Positions 41,950 to 54,957 of a DNA stretch of 64,000 bases are shown here, piece by piece (positions within the stretch are counted from its first letter, which is position 1; every line of letters begins with the position of its first letter). This DNA is from Prostheceraeus crozeri. Its lineage: Eukaryota > Platyhelminthes > Polycladida > Euryleptidae. The stretch covers positions 29,277 to 93,276 of the forward strand of contig CAJQUW010000942.1 in NCBI GenBank assembly GCA_907163375.1, read 5' to 3'. Made by a program: the position numbers and the translations under genes. A model generated the notes under the pieces. It made no database searches. It saw nothing but the letters and a program-made list of their open reading frames with translations, and was not told the origin of the DNA.

Positions 41950-44900
41950 CAGGTGCTGTTCACAAAAATTGAATATTTTCAAAACTTCGTGCATAAATTG
42001 TCTTCAATCCACTCAGACATTTTGGATACATCTAGCTTTGAAAATCAGCAGTGCATTATTACAGCAAAATGTCTTGAGACAATTTTCCCAGCTTGTTTGA
42101 TGAAATATAGTTTCATACTCTCTCAATAAGTGAATGATAAACTAGTATACTCGTTTCACAAAAATAGAATAACCAAACTAGTGTTCCACAAAAACAGAAT
42201 AATTTTCATGCTTCTCACGGACAAAGCAACAAAGTTAATATTTGTTGACTGAACTCTTGACGTTGATCACCGCCTGTTTTCCCCGAGGCACAGAGTCAAC
42301 TGGGTACACGAACACGTTCATAAAAGGCTAGCAATGCTGGGCACATTGAGGCACCCAAGATGGAACACTTTGCACATGGTTCATAGTGCCTCATTTCGAT
42401 GCTCATATTTTCTTTGATTGAGTGAACAAACTCGGATGAAACGTTGAGGGCATGCAAAGTAATGTCTGAGTTGTTGGACGCTTATGTGTCATTTCATCTC
42501 CTCACAATTTGAATTCTTACAAAAGTTGTTCAATGTGCCCCACGCATAGGGCACATTGGACCACCCAGTGGAGGCACATTGAAACATCTTTATGCATTGT
42601 TCTCTTATACAATCGCGTTCGCCTTTATGTATCAGATTTATATCTTCAGTTCATGAATTATCAAAATCAAATTCATACATGGAGATTTTTATCGGGAAAA
42701 ATGATAGTGCATATGTTTGATATGAAAAATACATGCTAATTTCTGGAAGAAAAGTGTTCATCGACCATCATAGTTCTCAGATAATGGATAATAGTATTAT
42801 GGATAATAGTATTATTCATGATAGAAGAGCCTGGGTAAGATCACTAGTGATAAATGTATTCATATACAATGTCAAATTTATCATTTTGAACATCAAAGCA
42901 TGTCTATAGACATTGCGCATTGCGTAAGTAGACATATTATGTAAGACACCACGGTGTCCCCATTTCAACATTCAGACTAAAAAAATATACCATCGGCCAA
43001 ACCTATTTTTTCGTGATCCATGACCCATTTGAAGTGTATGATCGCAAAAGGGGAAATTTTATAGTGCTCAGATTTTTTTTAAATTGCCAATTTTCAAAAT
43101 GGCGGCTATTTTCGTTATGTGTGACCTCTTCTTTTTAACTCAACGCATTTCCGAGACAAGGTGGCCGTCATAACACTATATATTTTTGTAATACATTCAT
43201 AAAATACTTGAAGGAATTGTCAAGTACTGTCTGCATAGGTGACATATCTATTTTATGAGTAGTACGTGCAAGTTTTACCACTATTTTGCAAAGATAGAAA
43301 ATATTTTTGAGTCTTTTTTCATGCAATAAAAGATTTCGCTATAGCCATACACGATGCATGAAGCATGCTGCATTTGCATTATCCATCGGAAGAAGTACTT
43401 ACCATTCAGTATTCGAGTATCAAATCATATTACAGGATGAGAGAAAAGACTTTTTTATCCAAATTTTGCTTAGAGAAGACATGTTTCAATAACAAGATTA
43501 ACAAGTTAATTCTACCAAGCCACACTACCAGGTGCTAAAACGAACTTCATTTATAATTAAAAAATTCATAAATGCAAGCTATTGTATCTGCATACAGCAG
43601 ACAACAATTGTTTGCCATAGTTATTGTTCTCAGTGCTGCGGATTTTATAGTTGTCCCACACACGCTGAAAATCATAATGGACGGATTCTGAAGTTTACTC
43701 GCTCCATGGCCCAAGACCTTTGTTGCCATTGAAGGAGCAGAACTCAGTAATGTGAAAAATCACGGCATGGATCTTCGGTGTGATTGGGATCTTCAACTTT
43801 TGATAAGATATCTTAAATAATTCGATTTTTGTGGCATAGTCAGCATCCAAGGTACTTCCATAGCATGAGTCGATGACGTCTTTGAAACGCCTGAATGCCT
43901 CAACAAATACAATTTGATTATTCGGAACCAGTTGCTCTAGAACATCAACATTCGCCAACAACTTCCTGCTGGCATTCCCGGTGAAACTTCCTCCATGCAG
44001 GCCTTCTCTTTGGATACCACAGCGTAGCAACCACTCGTCAGCCTGTGGCCAAAGTTTTCGCAAAGCCGAGAATATGGTGTTTACCGGTCCTGTGAGTAAA
44101 TGTAGTTCAGGTGGGGGAACGAGAGAAATAATTGTGGTGATATCGGATTTACCACAAAACATTGGAGGATGAACGACGTTACCGTGATATTTTGCCTTTT
44201 CTTTCACTGCGCCATCGTCATAGTAATTCCAAAACAGTTTCCTCAAAGTACCGAGAGTTCTCTGATTTCCTTTGAAATCGAGTCGATCTTTTTTGATATC
44301 GCACCATGAGCATGGATGCACACTGCTATGTGACATCAGACCGAGCAAAATATTGCATAATTTTAGGTCACTGGCAATCGTAAATTTCCGGTTGAGCAAA
44401 TGAATGCCGACATTGACTCACAACTGTTTCAGATTGTAGTAGTTCTCGGGTACTTCAGGAACGATGCCTATAATGAAGCAACGTTTGACTCCTGAGTCTT
44501 TGAATTCCGAACGCCTTGATGTGCCTGTTGCATCATCTGACGGATCGAAGATGGAAAGACAACATTTTATAAAACCACCTCCGCCATCGATGCCGATCTT
44601 TATCAAAGCAGAGTCATTGTCAATACCTCTTTCTCGAAGAACAAAATCGACGAAAACGTTCAAATCACGACAAACAACTGCCCATTCTTCTTTTGAATCG
44701 TCGTCAGATTTTTGGATCTTGAATGGCAGTAATCGAAGGTCAAAGAATCCATCCAATGAATGATTCAGTTTGTCTCGAGCAGTTTGTCTCTAAGACGACG
44801 TTCTACAATTCCGGGGTTAGAATTTCGTAGATCTTGTGATAGCTTGTTTACTTCTCGAGTACTTAAATAAAGTCTTGGTTGAATTTTTGTAAAAGTACTT

Positions 44901-47318
44901 GCCTGAATAATAGGACTTTCTAGGCTTTTTCTCTTCGGCGGTATTCTTCGATCGCAGTTTCCCAGCGTGGTTAGCGAAGTGGATTCGTTGATGGTTCTAC
45001 TTGCAACTCGCTGTTTAGTTTGCTTTGAAGGGGAATCCAACAAAGATTCAACGTTGTAAACTCTTGCCCGTCTAGAAGAGCACATTTCAACTGAATGGTT
45101 ACTTCCTCTATAGATCTTTGCAAAACAACGTCCACATATTTTGAAATGTTCTACAGGTGGAATCACATTTGTTTGAGATCGGCCTGATTTCCGTTTCAAT
45201 TTAACTGCATCTTGTAGACTCATCAGTGCAACAGAGCAAATTCTACACTCACATTTCTTGCAGGATCGAGTGTTTGTTTGACGTCGCGGATCGTAGTCAT
45301 CTGGTAGAAAAAAGTCAACACTGTCCCCTTTACCTTTCTTCAGTAATAGCATGTGACAACCTCCACAAACGCCACTGGGAAAATCAGGACTGTCTATGTC
45401 AAAGTGTTCAATTAAATGTTCTTGTACGATAGAAATTTCTTTAGCAGAAAGATTTCTCGACGCTTTCCGGTAACAAACGATGCATACTCTCTTTCGTAGT
45501 TTTTCGTGTGTTTCATCTAACGCCGTTGCCATTTTGATCGTAAATGAAATCAAAAATTTACCAGTGAGCGACAATTCAATTCCTATGTTATATTCATGCC
45601 ATAGCATACATGTGCATGACCATGGATATCTTTGGTATGACTCATCAATCAGTTTCAATCAATCACGATGCACTAGCAGTTTAATGAAGAAATCGAACAA
45701 TGCTATTACCGCACGCAACATAACGAGTCAAGACAATAGATATTTTATGGCTTCTATATCTCTATAGAAGTAAAGAGTAAAGAATATAATAAATAGAAGT
45801 ATGAAGCGGAGAATTCTTTACCCTCTAAACTCTATATCACACTTGCATGTTATATGGTGGCTTTACTAATGACTTTATGTAGCCGGTAATCTGAAACAAT
45901 GAGCCTTTTCCGAGTCTGCTCTAGACGTTGAGAAAAATGATCTTGTTGGTCTATTATGGATGACAAAACAAAACATGAGATGTGAAGATAAGACATGTCA
46001 TAGAAAAAAATACGATGATAGAATAAATGAGATGACAAAAGACGATCGAGATTTCATTTGATAGCTATGAAGGATAGGTTTTGAAGATCATTATCTACAT
46101 TTGTAAATTCTTATATTCTGAGCTTCAATTACTTTTGGAATTTCAATAGCTGCGGGAAATTTCTGATTTAATAAATGAATGAAATTATTTTCTAATTTTG
46201 CAAAATAGTGGTAAAACTAGCACGTACTACTCATAAAATAGATATTTCTATGTATACTCATGTTATGACGGCTACCTTGTCTCGGAAATGCGTTGAGTTG
46301 AAAAAAAGAGGACACACATAACGAAAATAGCCGCCATTTTGAAAATTGGCCATTTAAAAATATCTGAGCATTAAAAAATTTTCCTTTTTGCGATCATACA
46401 CTTCAAATGGGTCATGGATCACGAGAAAACAGGTTTGGCCGATGGTATATTTTTTTAGTCTGAATGTTGAAATGGGGACACCGTGACACGAGTATGCCTA
46501 GACAAAAAAACTAAGAGATTGTCAAAAACCAAAACAAGAAGCATTAATAACAATTATATTTGACTGACTGGCAAGGGAGATTCCAGTGTATTCAAACCCA
46601 CACCATTTTGATTGTGATCACTGATTTTATCAATTTAACAACTTTCATGTCAATTCTTCACCGTGCCGTCCTGGTGTTTTGCTATCGTAGAGAATTACAG
46701 CGCACAAGAGAACGAATTATAGGCTGCTCAAACATTTCTAAATAGTCAATTTGATACCGTTGTTGACCAATTTGTAGTAAAATAGCATGTCAAAACTTAT
46801 AAATAACTTGTTCACTCAATCAAAGAAAATATGAGCATCGAAATGAGGCACTATGAACCATGTGCAAAGTGTTCCATCTTGGGTGCCTCAATGTGCCCAG
46901 CATTTGCTAGAGCCTTTTATGAACGTGTTCTGTGTACCCAGTTGACTCTGGGGTGCCTCGGGGAAAACAGGCGGTGATCAAGCGTCAAGACGTCTCAGTC
47001 CAACAAATATTAACTTTGATTGGCTAGATTGTCCGTGAGAAGCGATGAAAATTATTCTGATTTTGTGTGGAACACTAGTTTGGTTATTCTATTTTTGTGA
47101 AACTGATGTATACTAGTTTATATCATTCACCATTATATGAGAGAGTATGGAACTATATTTCATCTAAACAAGTGGGAAAATTGTCTCAAGACATTTTGCT
47201 GTAATAAAGCACGTGCTGATTTTCAAAGCTAGATGTATCCAAAGAACGTCTGAGTGGATTGTGAAGACAATTTAATGCACGAAGTTATGAAAATATTCAA
47301 TTTTTGGTGAACATGTAA
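41950..47318 (-). mobile_element. DNA transposon with about 1.3-kb inverted repeats
   Basis: Left arm about 41,950-43,300 and right arm about 46,170-47,318. Inverse matches include TGATCACCGCCTGTTTTCCC, GGTGCCTCAATGTGCCCAGC and ATGGCGGCTATTTTCGTTATG-type blocks. The arms are diverged and carry separate indels (about 42,430-42,940 against 46,490-46,800). The outermost matching bases are TGTTCAC near 41,957 and GTGAACA near 47,312. TGTA lies near both ends, but I cannot fix a target duplication. A minus-strand transposase gene sits between. Confidence 0.75.
43560..45532 (-). pseudogene. Unassigned DDE-like transposase
   Basis: The likely start is at 45532 (MATALDE). The N-terminus is a cysteine-rich zinc region with several CxxC pairs (CIVC, CGGC, CKKCECRIC, CGRCF). 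After a frameshift near 44,760 comes IGIDGGGGFIKCCLSI, then a stop at 44420-44418. The same frame continues with ASDLKLCNILLGLMS, HPCSWCD, VPPPELHLLTGPVN and LHGGSFTGNASRKLL. The frame breaks again near 43,700 after GPWSE, with ESVHYDFQ and an NNNYGKQLL stretch readable beyond. Possible catalytic acids are the D of GIDGG, the D of SDLKL and the E of WSE. I have a sense of this family in other invertebrates but cannot name its superfamily. Confidence 0.6.
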
Positions 47319-47319
47319 C

Positions 47320-48909
47320 GAGACCATGGGAACTTAAATTAATCACAGGAGAGATATCTGCTCACACACTTGTATGCATGCCATAGTGGCGTGGATATCA
47401 CAATATAGCGTGATACAATAATAAATTAAGAGTAGTCTTCTTCTGCATCATTAATTGCCGATCCTATATGTTAGATACAAATTGTCTCCACTTTCAGTGT
47501 TTTTAGACATTCCAATCAAAAACGCATACCTGTATGCATATAATAAAGAAAACAATTTCGTACCTGCCACTGTCTAGCCTTGGCAAATCAGAAAATGACG
47601 ATTTGCGATCAATGGACTTACAGATCATCTTGACCTGTGCGTTATTTTACAAAAGCACTTAGTATCAGCTCACCAGCAAGAGACAAAAACCAGGGGTTTA
47701 AGAATGAAAGGATTTGTCTTCACCGATCCAAGAGCAAAGTCACAATTCCTTTGATACGGGGATTCGTTATTAAATCACACAATGTTCATATTCTATCCAA
47801 TATACGCAAGTGGGTACCAACTTTTTTTTTCTAACACTATTAAATTATCCTTCTTGATTATACTTTTTCAGGAGGCCATAACTTTAAGATTTCGCAATGG
47901 AACCACCCTGGGAAGAGGCCAACCAAAGTCGGTCGTAAATCAAGCGAAGAAGCTTGGAATACTGAGGAGAAAAGAAAAACCCAGAGACGAGACGATCTCT
48001 GATTTAATTAATCACATATTCTGACATACCTGTTCAAATACAATGTTTTCTCAATATAATAATAAATTTGTAATTTTGGCTAAATTTACCATAAGATACA
48101 CAACATTTCTTTTTTTTAAATTCCGTATATGGGTGACAAATACAATGGCCCTTTAAGGGCAAGGCATGGAATGGAACGAAAAAGAAATACCATACATCAA
48201 TTTCGGAATATCAGGGCGAAAAATATGTATCAATACTTTCGTTTAAATGAAGTAATCGCTTGGAACATCAATCTCCACATCTGTATAATTGAATTTCCAG
48301 TGTGAACCAACGGTCGTTGGAAAAAGAAATGGAAATTTTTTTATCCACTTGTTGTACGGCACAAAACGAGTGCATACTTATAATTTTTGTTACCTCGGGT
48401 ACATCTGCTTCCGGCGTACATAAGAACAAAACATCGTTGTTTGAAAGATAAATTAACCATGTGTACAATATTTTATATAAAAATACTGCGCTTGTTAGCG
48501 CTCATACGAACGGGATCCCTAAGAGAATAACAATTGGAAGTCGATGTAGGGCGATCACCGATAGGTAAGATTTCTTAAGTCAACAAAGAGAACGCGAAAC
48601 AAAAACCGCCTTTGAACTTTTTTCGTATTGTCCTCAGATAAGTATTTTTGATAAGGGGAACCATAATATCGATGAGAAATTCCAAGATAGACCTCACGAT
48701 AACATTTATTTACAGTGAAAATTTGAAGTAAACCATCGAATTTTAAGTTAAAGAATACACGTATGATCATAACCAAGTGTTACGATTAGCATTTGGGGGT
48801 GTTTAATTTCACCAATGTTGGTAATTCACATAAATTAGAATTATTTCTACCCAATTCCTGCATCCGTAAGTATCAATAAAAGGTTCTCCATTACTATACG
48901 AGTATTTGA
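47320..48909. other. Mostly noncoding; possible last exon of the BEN-like gene
   Basis: 47,878-48,024 begins after TTTTTCAG and is open to TGA with a basic product (GRGQPKSVVNQAKKLGILRR). It would fit a BEN C-terminus, but the splice phase from 41,207 is off by one. Other ORFs here have no support. Confidence 0.25.
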
Positions 48910-49500
48910 TACAAACCCAAACTCAATCTCTAAATTTTCTTATACAATTAATTTCAATTCTCTCAAACACAACAACACCTCTAAATTAATTGACATCTTT
49001 CAGTATAATAAATTAATCATATCATAAACATCTAATAAATTAAATAATCAAAACCAATAAATATCACCTCAAACTTCAATCACAAATCCCCCCTCCCCTA
49101 GTTACCCCTCATATACTCCACCAATAAACACTAATACTTAATAAATTTCTTTCATAATTATAAATTTTAAAAATTCTAATAACAATTCAAAACACAACCT
49201 CCCACCATCAATCTTAAAACTCATACCCATCATCTTAACAATTCCAAACTCAACTCAAAATACCTCCCATCCCACCCCAAAATTATCTTACCCCTCAAAA
49301 TCTATCACCAAACAATCCACACCCATCATAACTCCATCCTCCAATTTCTAAAAACCAAGAATCTAAAACCATCCACAATATTCTTATAAATTCATAATAC
49401 CCCCAAAAACATTAATCCAAATACACTACAATCATATCCAAGATGAACCACTCCCATTAAATTCAACTCCCCATTACTTTTTTTAACACTCATTTTCCAT
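48910..49500 (+). other. 590-bp G-depleted tract
   Basis: Only about six G occur on the + strand in 590 bases. 257 consecutive bases (49102-49358) contain none, and another 82 (49360-49441) contain none. C remains common (26 of 60 in 49261-49320). G is ordinary on both sides, and the edges are sharp. No ORF or repeat is seen. The pattern is what complete G-to-A change, that is C-to-T on the other strand, would leave. Confidence 0.85.
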
Positions 49501-50452
49501 TTATAACTTGTTACATTAACCACTTATATATGAATGGTTCCACATTAAATTAACTTCCGTAAACACTCACACCTATTTTCGGCCCGCCGAGCCATCACCA
49601 CTTTCTTTCAATGCAAATACGAGATACCTTCCCTAGTACTTCCAAGTTGTATGAAGCTCGGTAGTTTGGGCAGAAAACTGCTAAACAATTTTCTCAGATA
49701 GTAAATGATCAATTCAATAAATCTCAGTCTATGTATAAATTCTCCGCGCAGAATTTCTCGCGATTCAGTAATTAAATGAATCTAAGATGTTGAGGATTCT
49801 GTCTATGTAGTATGAGCAAAACCACATTATGAATCATTCAGATATACATTGGAATCCTCGTAAACTCATCCCTCCTCTTCTCACGTCGCAAACTTCCAAC
49901 TGTTCTAGAGATCAGAGTGGTCATCTAGACTTGTTCAATTTTGGTTGTTCACTTCTCTAGACTCAGAGAGATTTTTGGTGTTTCAGTTTGCTTTCATTTT
50001 AGCAGTGTGTGTGTTGTTTTTTCGTGCGCAAGTTGTGCGTCAGCGATAGAGTTCTGAAGGATATTGTGCGATCGCTGTAACAATAGAAGGTTACTAAAAG
50101 ACGGGTTAGTCTTCCAAGCACTATGAAAGCGTCGACAATATCGAAGAGCAGTTCTCACTTTACTTGAGTTGGTAGGTTGTTACTGATATTGTTAAGATAA
50201 TCAAGTAAAGTAGAGCCTCTCAGCTCATGCTGAGGAGGTCGATAGACACAGCAAATGATAACATCGCTTGAGCAGTTTTCGGATATAATCTTTATAGAGA
50301 TGACCTCACACATTCATAGAGAATACATGCATCTATGTGTTACCTGTCATTTCTTTTGATTTTATAGCCAAGCAGATGCGTTAAACCAAACTAATGCATA
50401 ACTGGTGCATTCACAGTTCAATCTCTGTATGTATACATTTGATCATTTGATT

Positions 50453-50609
50453 TTTTTGTATTATGGAAGATATCAATAATGTTTCGTCTAATAAGGATTT
50501 CTAAATTTACGGTACATGCATAAAGGCATGCTTGCTTATTGCTGAGTCATTTTTGAAATTCTTCATGTTGCTGTTGTAGACGAAACATTGATATTTTCCA
50601 TGATACAAG
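50453..50609. repeat. Foldback (MITE-like) element
   Basis: TTGTATTATGGAAGATATCA with GTTTCGTCTA (50457-50493) is mirrored by TAGACGAAAC with TGATATTTTCCATGATACAA (50577-50609). That gives arms of about 33 bp around a loop of about 85 bp. No target duplication was identified. Confidence 0.6.
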
Positions 50610-50611
50610 GC

Positions 50612-50742
50612 AATCAACAGACCAATCTTCCAAGATAGCAAACTAATCTTTTAAGACAACAGACTAATCTTCCAAGATAACAGGCTAATCTTCCAAGATA
50701 ACAGACTAATCTTCCAAGATAACAGACGTATCTTCCAAGTTT
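50612..50742 (+). repeat. 21-23-bp tandem repeat
   Basis: Five to six imperfect copies of AACAGACTAATCTTCCAAGAT directly follow the foldback element. Confidence 0.8.
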
Positions 50743-50896
50743 CTTCTAAGATTCCTACTAAGTCTTGCAAAGACTTGGCAGTAAATCTTAAAAGAAACTT
50801 TGAAGATTTGTAAGTTTCGATTCACTGGGTATAGATAAAAAAGCTATTCTTTTCTTCATTTCGGTTAGAGGACAATTGATCTCGGTCAGATAGATG

Positions 50897-53800
50897 TAGT
50901 GATGAAAATTTTCCGTGGAAAATTATGGAAAAAATTGGAAAATTTTGATTTTTTCTCATAGGCCCTATAATTTGAGCGCTTCCACCGCCGAGGCAGCTGT
51001 GTACCAATAAATTGGGTCTTTCATCATTATTTCGATTAAAGCGATCGTAGCAATACGATTTCCGTCCGCGGATTTTTGAACATTCCTTTGCCACCAGTGG
51101 CTTGTGCTGTTGTGCATTTTTAATTGTCACACTGACACCGTTTTGGATAACGTGAATACCAGTGGCTTGTGTTGTTACCATTTTTAATTGTCACACTGAC
51201 ACCGTTTTGGATAACGTGAATCTTGCTTTACAATAGGGGTATAATTTCATGCAATGTGGAAGATCTGGAGCAAAATAAAATACTTCATTTTGTGTTTGCC
51301 TTAATTGTTAGTTAGAAAGTTAAGCTTTTTTATGCAGCGTTGATCATGTGATGCAATTCTCCATGTGTTGATTGAAACTGTGAATTAAGCACACCAAAGC
51401 ACACAGTCCACTCAGCATTCATGAGCTACCATATTGTAAAAACTGAGTAGTTGGTAACTAAAGATATCTGTGATGAGCAAAAGAATATCTATGATAGCTT
51501 CTAACTTCCGCGTAGTGTCGATATATTTGTTGCGGAATTCCTCATTTCTAGTTCAGATGGTTCAGATAGTTCAAATCGATTTCAGATCTGCCCAATTGAA
51601 TTTCAGATATGATCTATATGAGTTGGAGATCTCCTGTTGAATTAAAATCTTTTCAAAGTTGAGCCTGTTGGTGACAGATAACTAAATTTCAGCTAGGAGA
51701 AATTGAAAATTCATATTATGTCTGAAATTCATTTTGGAAAGATCTGAATTGTACTGGGAAAGGTGCAGTTTGGTACAAAGTAAACATACAGGGATGGTGG
51801 AGAAGTTTTAGGACTTTGAATATTACCTTGTCTTTTCAAACGACTGGTAATAAGTCTCCAAAACAAAGAAAACAACGTCAATAACGAAAAAAAATTCAAA
51901 ATTTTCCAGAAAAAGTTTGATAAAATTGGAAATTTTTCCATTTGCATACTAGATAGATGTTCGAACAGGAAACTTCTCGGCTTCAGACATGAAGCCTGGG
52001 AACTTTTGGGAGCACTAATCAACAGATCTTTTGCGAAAAATTGCCTAACTTGGGGAAGACACCTCGATTATGCTGAACTTTTCTTGTAAGACTTTCAAGA
52101 TTCTTTATCAAGATTCTAACATTTTTACAAGTCTGTTCAGATCATGAAGCAGATCAGTAAGAATCAAGCGCAAAAAACGTTAGGGAGATTTGTATGGATG
52201 TATAAGACCCTTATAGATTTTATGCACGGGCGCGGTCTCAATATCTTATGGAAAGGATTGTAGGCGAAATAAGGTGACGTGCTCCCTCAAAGCGCCTAGC
52301 AAATCCTCCGTTCCTCTAAGCCGTAATAGCTACAATACCACAATTTCACTTACTTCAGCCTTTCCTGCTACAGATGTTGAACAGTTCCAAGTAACTGACT
52401 CCCAGATCATACCGTGAAATATCTTCAATTCAGCTAGTATGACACAGGAATCCACTGACTATCGGTATAGATATTGGATACTCTTCACCATGCTGAAACG
52501 AAAACAATACTTTCTTGAGAGCTTGTATAATGAAAAATTAACAAATTTGATAAAAATGAATGACATTCAACCTCAATTAACGTAACTTTGTAGCAGTGGA
52601 TAAGATATGCAAACCGGATCACTAAGAATTAGAGGCGATGCAAAAAGAAGTCTGAAAATGAACGGATTCTGTAACTCACGTGTTAGCTCATCCCTGTCTC
52701 CATGAAGTCCTTCAGGATCCAAGTCGTTTTAAAATTACCATAACGCATCCATGAAAGTATTTGAAATTGAGATTGTCGGATAAACATATTGAAGTCAAAG
52801 CATAATAATTAAATGCACGCACAGCATCACAAGGATGTGATTCAGAACAATCCTCACATACAAGTGAATTCATTAAAATTGTCCAACTCTAGACTGCTGA
52901 CAGCTATCTGAAAATGTAAATTATATTCAAAAATTTGATTGCTATAATTCTCAAGACACATTATTCAAATCACTACTGTCAAGTTTTCCATTTTAACTTC
53001 AGAGTTCATTTCGGTAATTCTGAAGGATACGATATCAAGGACGTGAGCGGGATGAAGTTAAAGTAATACCGAAAAAATACCTGTGATGACTGAATATTTG
53101 TTTACACATTAATGAGGAATGTGTTTTGTGATGGCATTAATAACCTCAATTGAGGCAGGTTCTAAACGCTATCATTAGGCTAACGTTTGCTTCTCAGTTC
53201 AATTATTCAAAGGCATGTATGGTTGAATTTTATGACATTCAATTCATAGCAATTTGCAAATAGAAATGAAGTTGTTAAAGGTTTTTATCAATCAAGACAC
53301 GAATGATTTTCATCTTTTTATGCTTCTTCTTGATTCGAATGTGTCCTCTCTTCCAAAACACATGTTGATTAATTGCCTTTGATTGATTAAAATAATGAAA
53401 TAAGGTAACTTGATAAAAAGATAGCGGCATGTAAACTTACATTTCCATATTGAAATGTTCGTGAAATCAGCTAAGACAAACCTTTCCCATGTACTGGTTA
53501 TCCTTCGACTATACCCTACCACCTGCATTAGTCATACTTAATAAAACTTGTTTGACTTAATTAAGCCTATTCCAGAAAGTGTGATATTCTCGTTGCTGAA
53601 TAAAGCATATTAAATAATAAGCACTAAAACATAGCCTTCAACACAAAAAATATTTCGCACTTTTGTGCGTTGAAAGACTTATTTTAATTACAATTAGGGC
53701 CTGTTTTTTCGGGTTGATGATTCGTTCTATTTTCAGCAATCTTGTGCGTCTTTCAGACAATAATCTTCTCGTAGTATATTTAAACTGAATGATTGAATAA

Positions 53801-54957
53801 GTACACTACTCATAAAATTTGCAAGTAGAAGAATAATATATTATTTATGGACAGCTCATGTTAAATACTGATTATACATGTGATTAGAATGTCAGACATT
53901 TTAATAAAAATACCGATAAATCCATTTGTCTGTGATGCTAGACTCTTGCTTTTAATACGCTGATTGTCGGAGGACGAGCCTAACAGAACCTCAATACAAA
54001 AAAATTATTCAGTTCCGAGTGTATCTATCTTTTCTGTTTGCACTGAAGTATCAAAGAATGGAACAATTATACGATATTCAGAATGCATCAATCAAATCAT
54101 AGTGTAGCAACCATCAAACTGCATACCACTCCATCCAGTAATGAAGAGAATATTGCTGACCTCTCTATTCAGAAATGTCAAATTCCCGTATTGGTTCGGC
54201 ATCAAGCAATAGATTTGACCGACAGTCTCTCTCTTGATTTTGGCTAGTTAGCAGTTCACTTTGTGACCGCATAGTTGTGCTAATCCCACTTGTTGTTCAA
54301 ACTTAGCATGTTCTCCTTTTTTGACCTCTAAACGATCACGAGCATTATTATTAGTGATTAATTTTCCGCTTATTAAGCAACCTTAAGGACAGTTTTCGAA
54401 TGGATAGCTAGAATCTATGAGTAAGATAGTGGCATACAGAAAGACTTTTCATGTTCACAAGTGATTCAAAAGAGCGGGGGTGTCTTCTTAGGTTTATTGG
54501 CTTAAAAAGAATTACTAAAAACAAATTGTAACAAGGCCCAACGTTTCGAGTTGTTCACGCTTCTCAGGGGCAAAACAGAATTAAGACTTAAGGCTAAAAA
54601 CGTCAGTAAGCACAGGAGAGCGCTCTATTTTAGAGCGTTTGTCCTTATATACGTTTGTGCGGGGCGGTTTGTGAGAATCAGACATCAGAAATCGATCAAT
54701 TCGTGTTTTCGGTTTATCGTAGGCTTCAGGCATTTAATAAAACCGTCCCACCTGGGACTTTGCATTTTTCCAAGATATCTAATGTGAAGTCGTCAATAGA
54801 GGAAACCCGATAACAATTAATTCTGTGGTCAGCTAAAGCACTGCCTCAGCAGTGGAAGCGCTCAAATTATAGGCTTATCAAAAAATCAAAACTTTCAAAA
54901 TTTTTCCAAAATTTTCCAATTTTTTCCATAATTTTCCAAGGAAAATTTTCATCACTA
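50897..54957. repeat. Inverted TAGTGATGAAAATTTTCC pair
   Basis: 50897-50998 and 54840-54957 are inverse copies (TAGTGATGAAAATTTTCC, GGAAAATTATGGAAAAA, TTGAGCGCTTCCAC). The outer TAGTG fits hAT-type ends. The 8 bp outside differ (GATAGATG against CTCACGTC), so no duplication supports a single insertion. The 4 kb between holds a 65-bp tandem duplication (51093-51222) and no recognisable transposase; its ORFs are unsupported. Confidence 0.4.

Noticed and set aside
48910-49500. Mitochondrial DNA insertion as cause of the G-poor tract
   Set aside because: Mitochondrial strands can be G-poor but rarely near 1 percent over hundreds of bases, and no mitochondrial coding or rRNA pattern is readable.
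50822-52022. Minus-strand ORFs inside the TAGTGATG inverted pair
   Set aside because: There are no hAT transposase motifs. They cover AT-rich inverted and tandem repeats.
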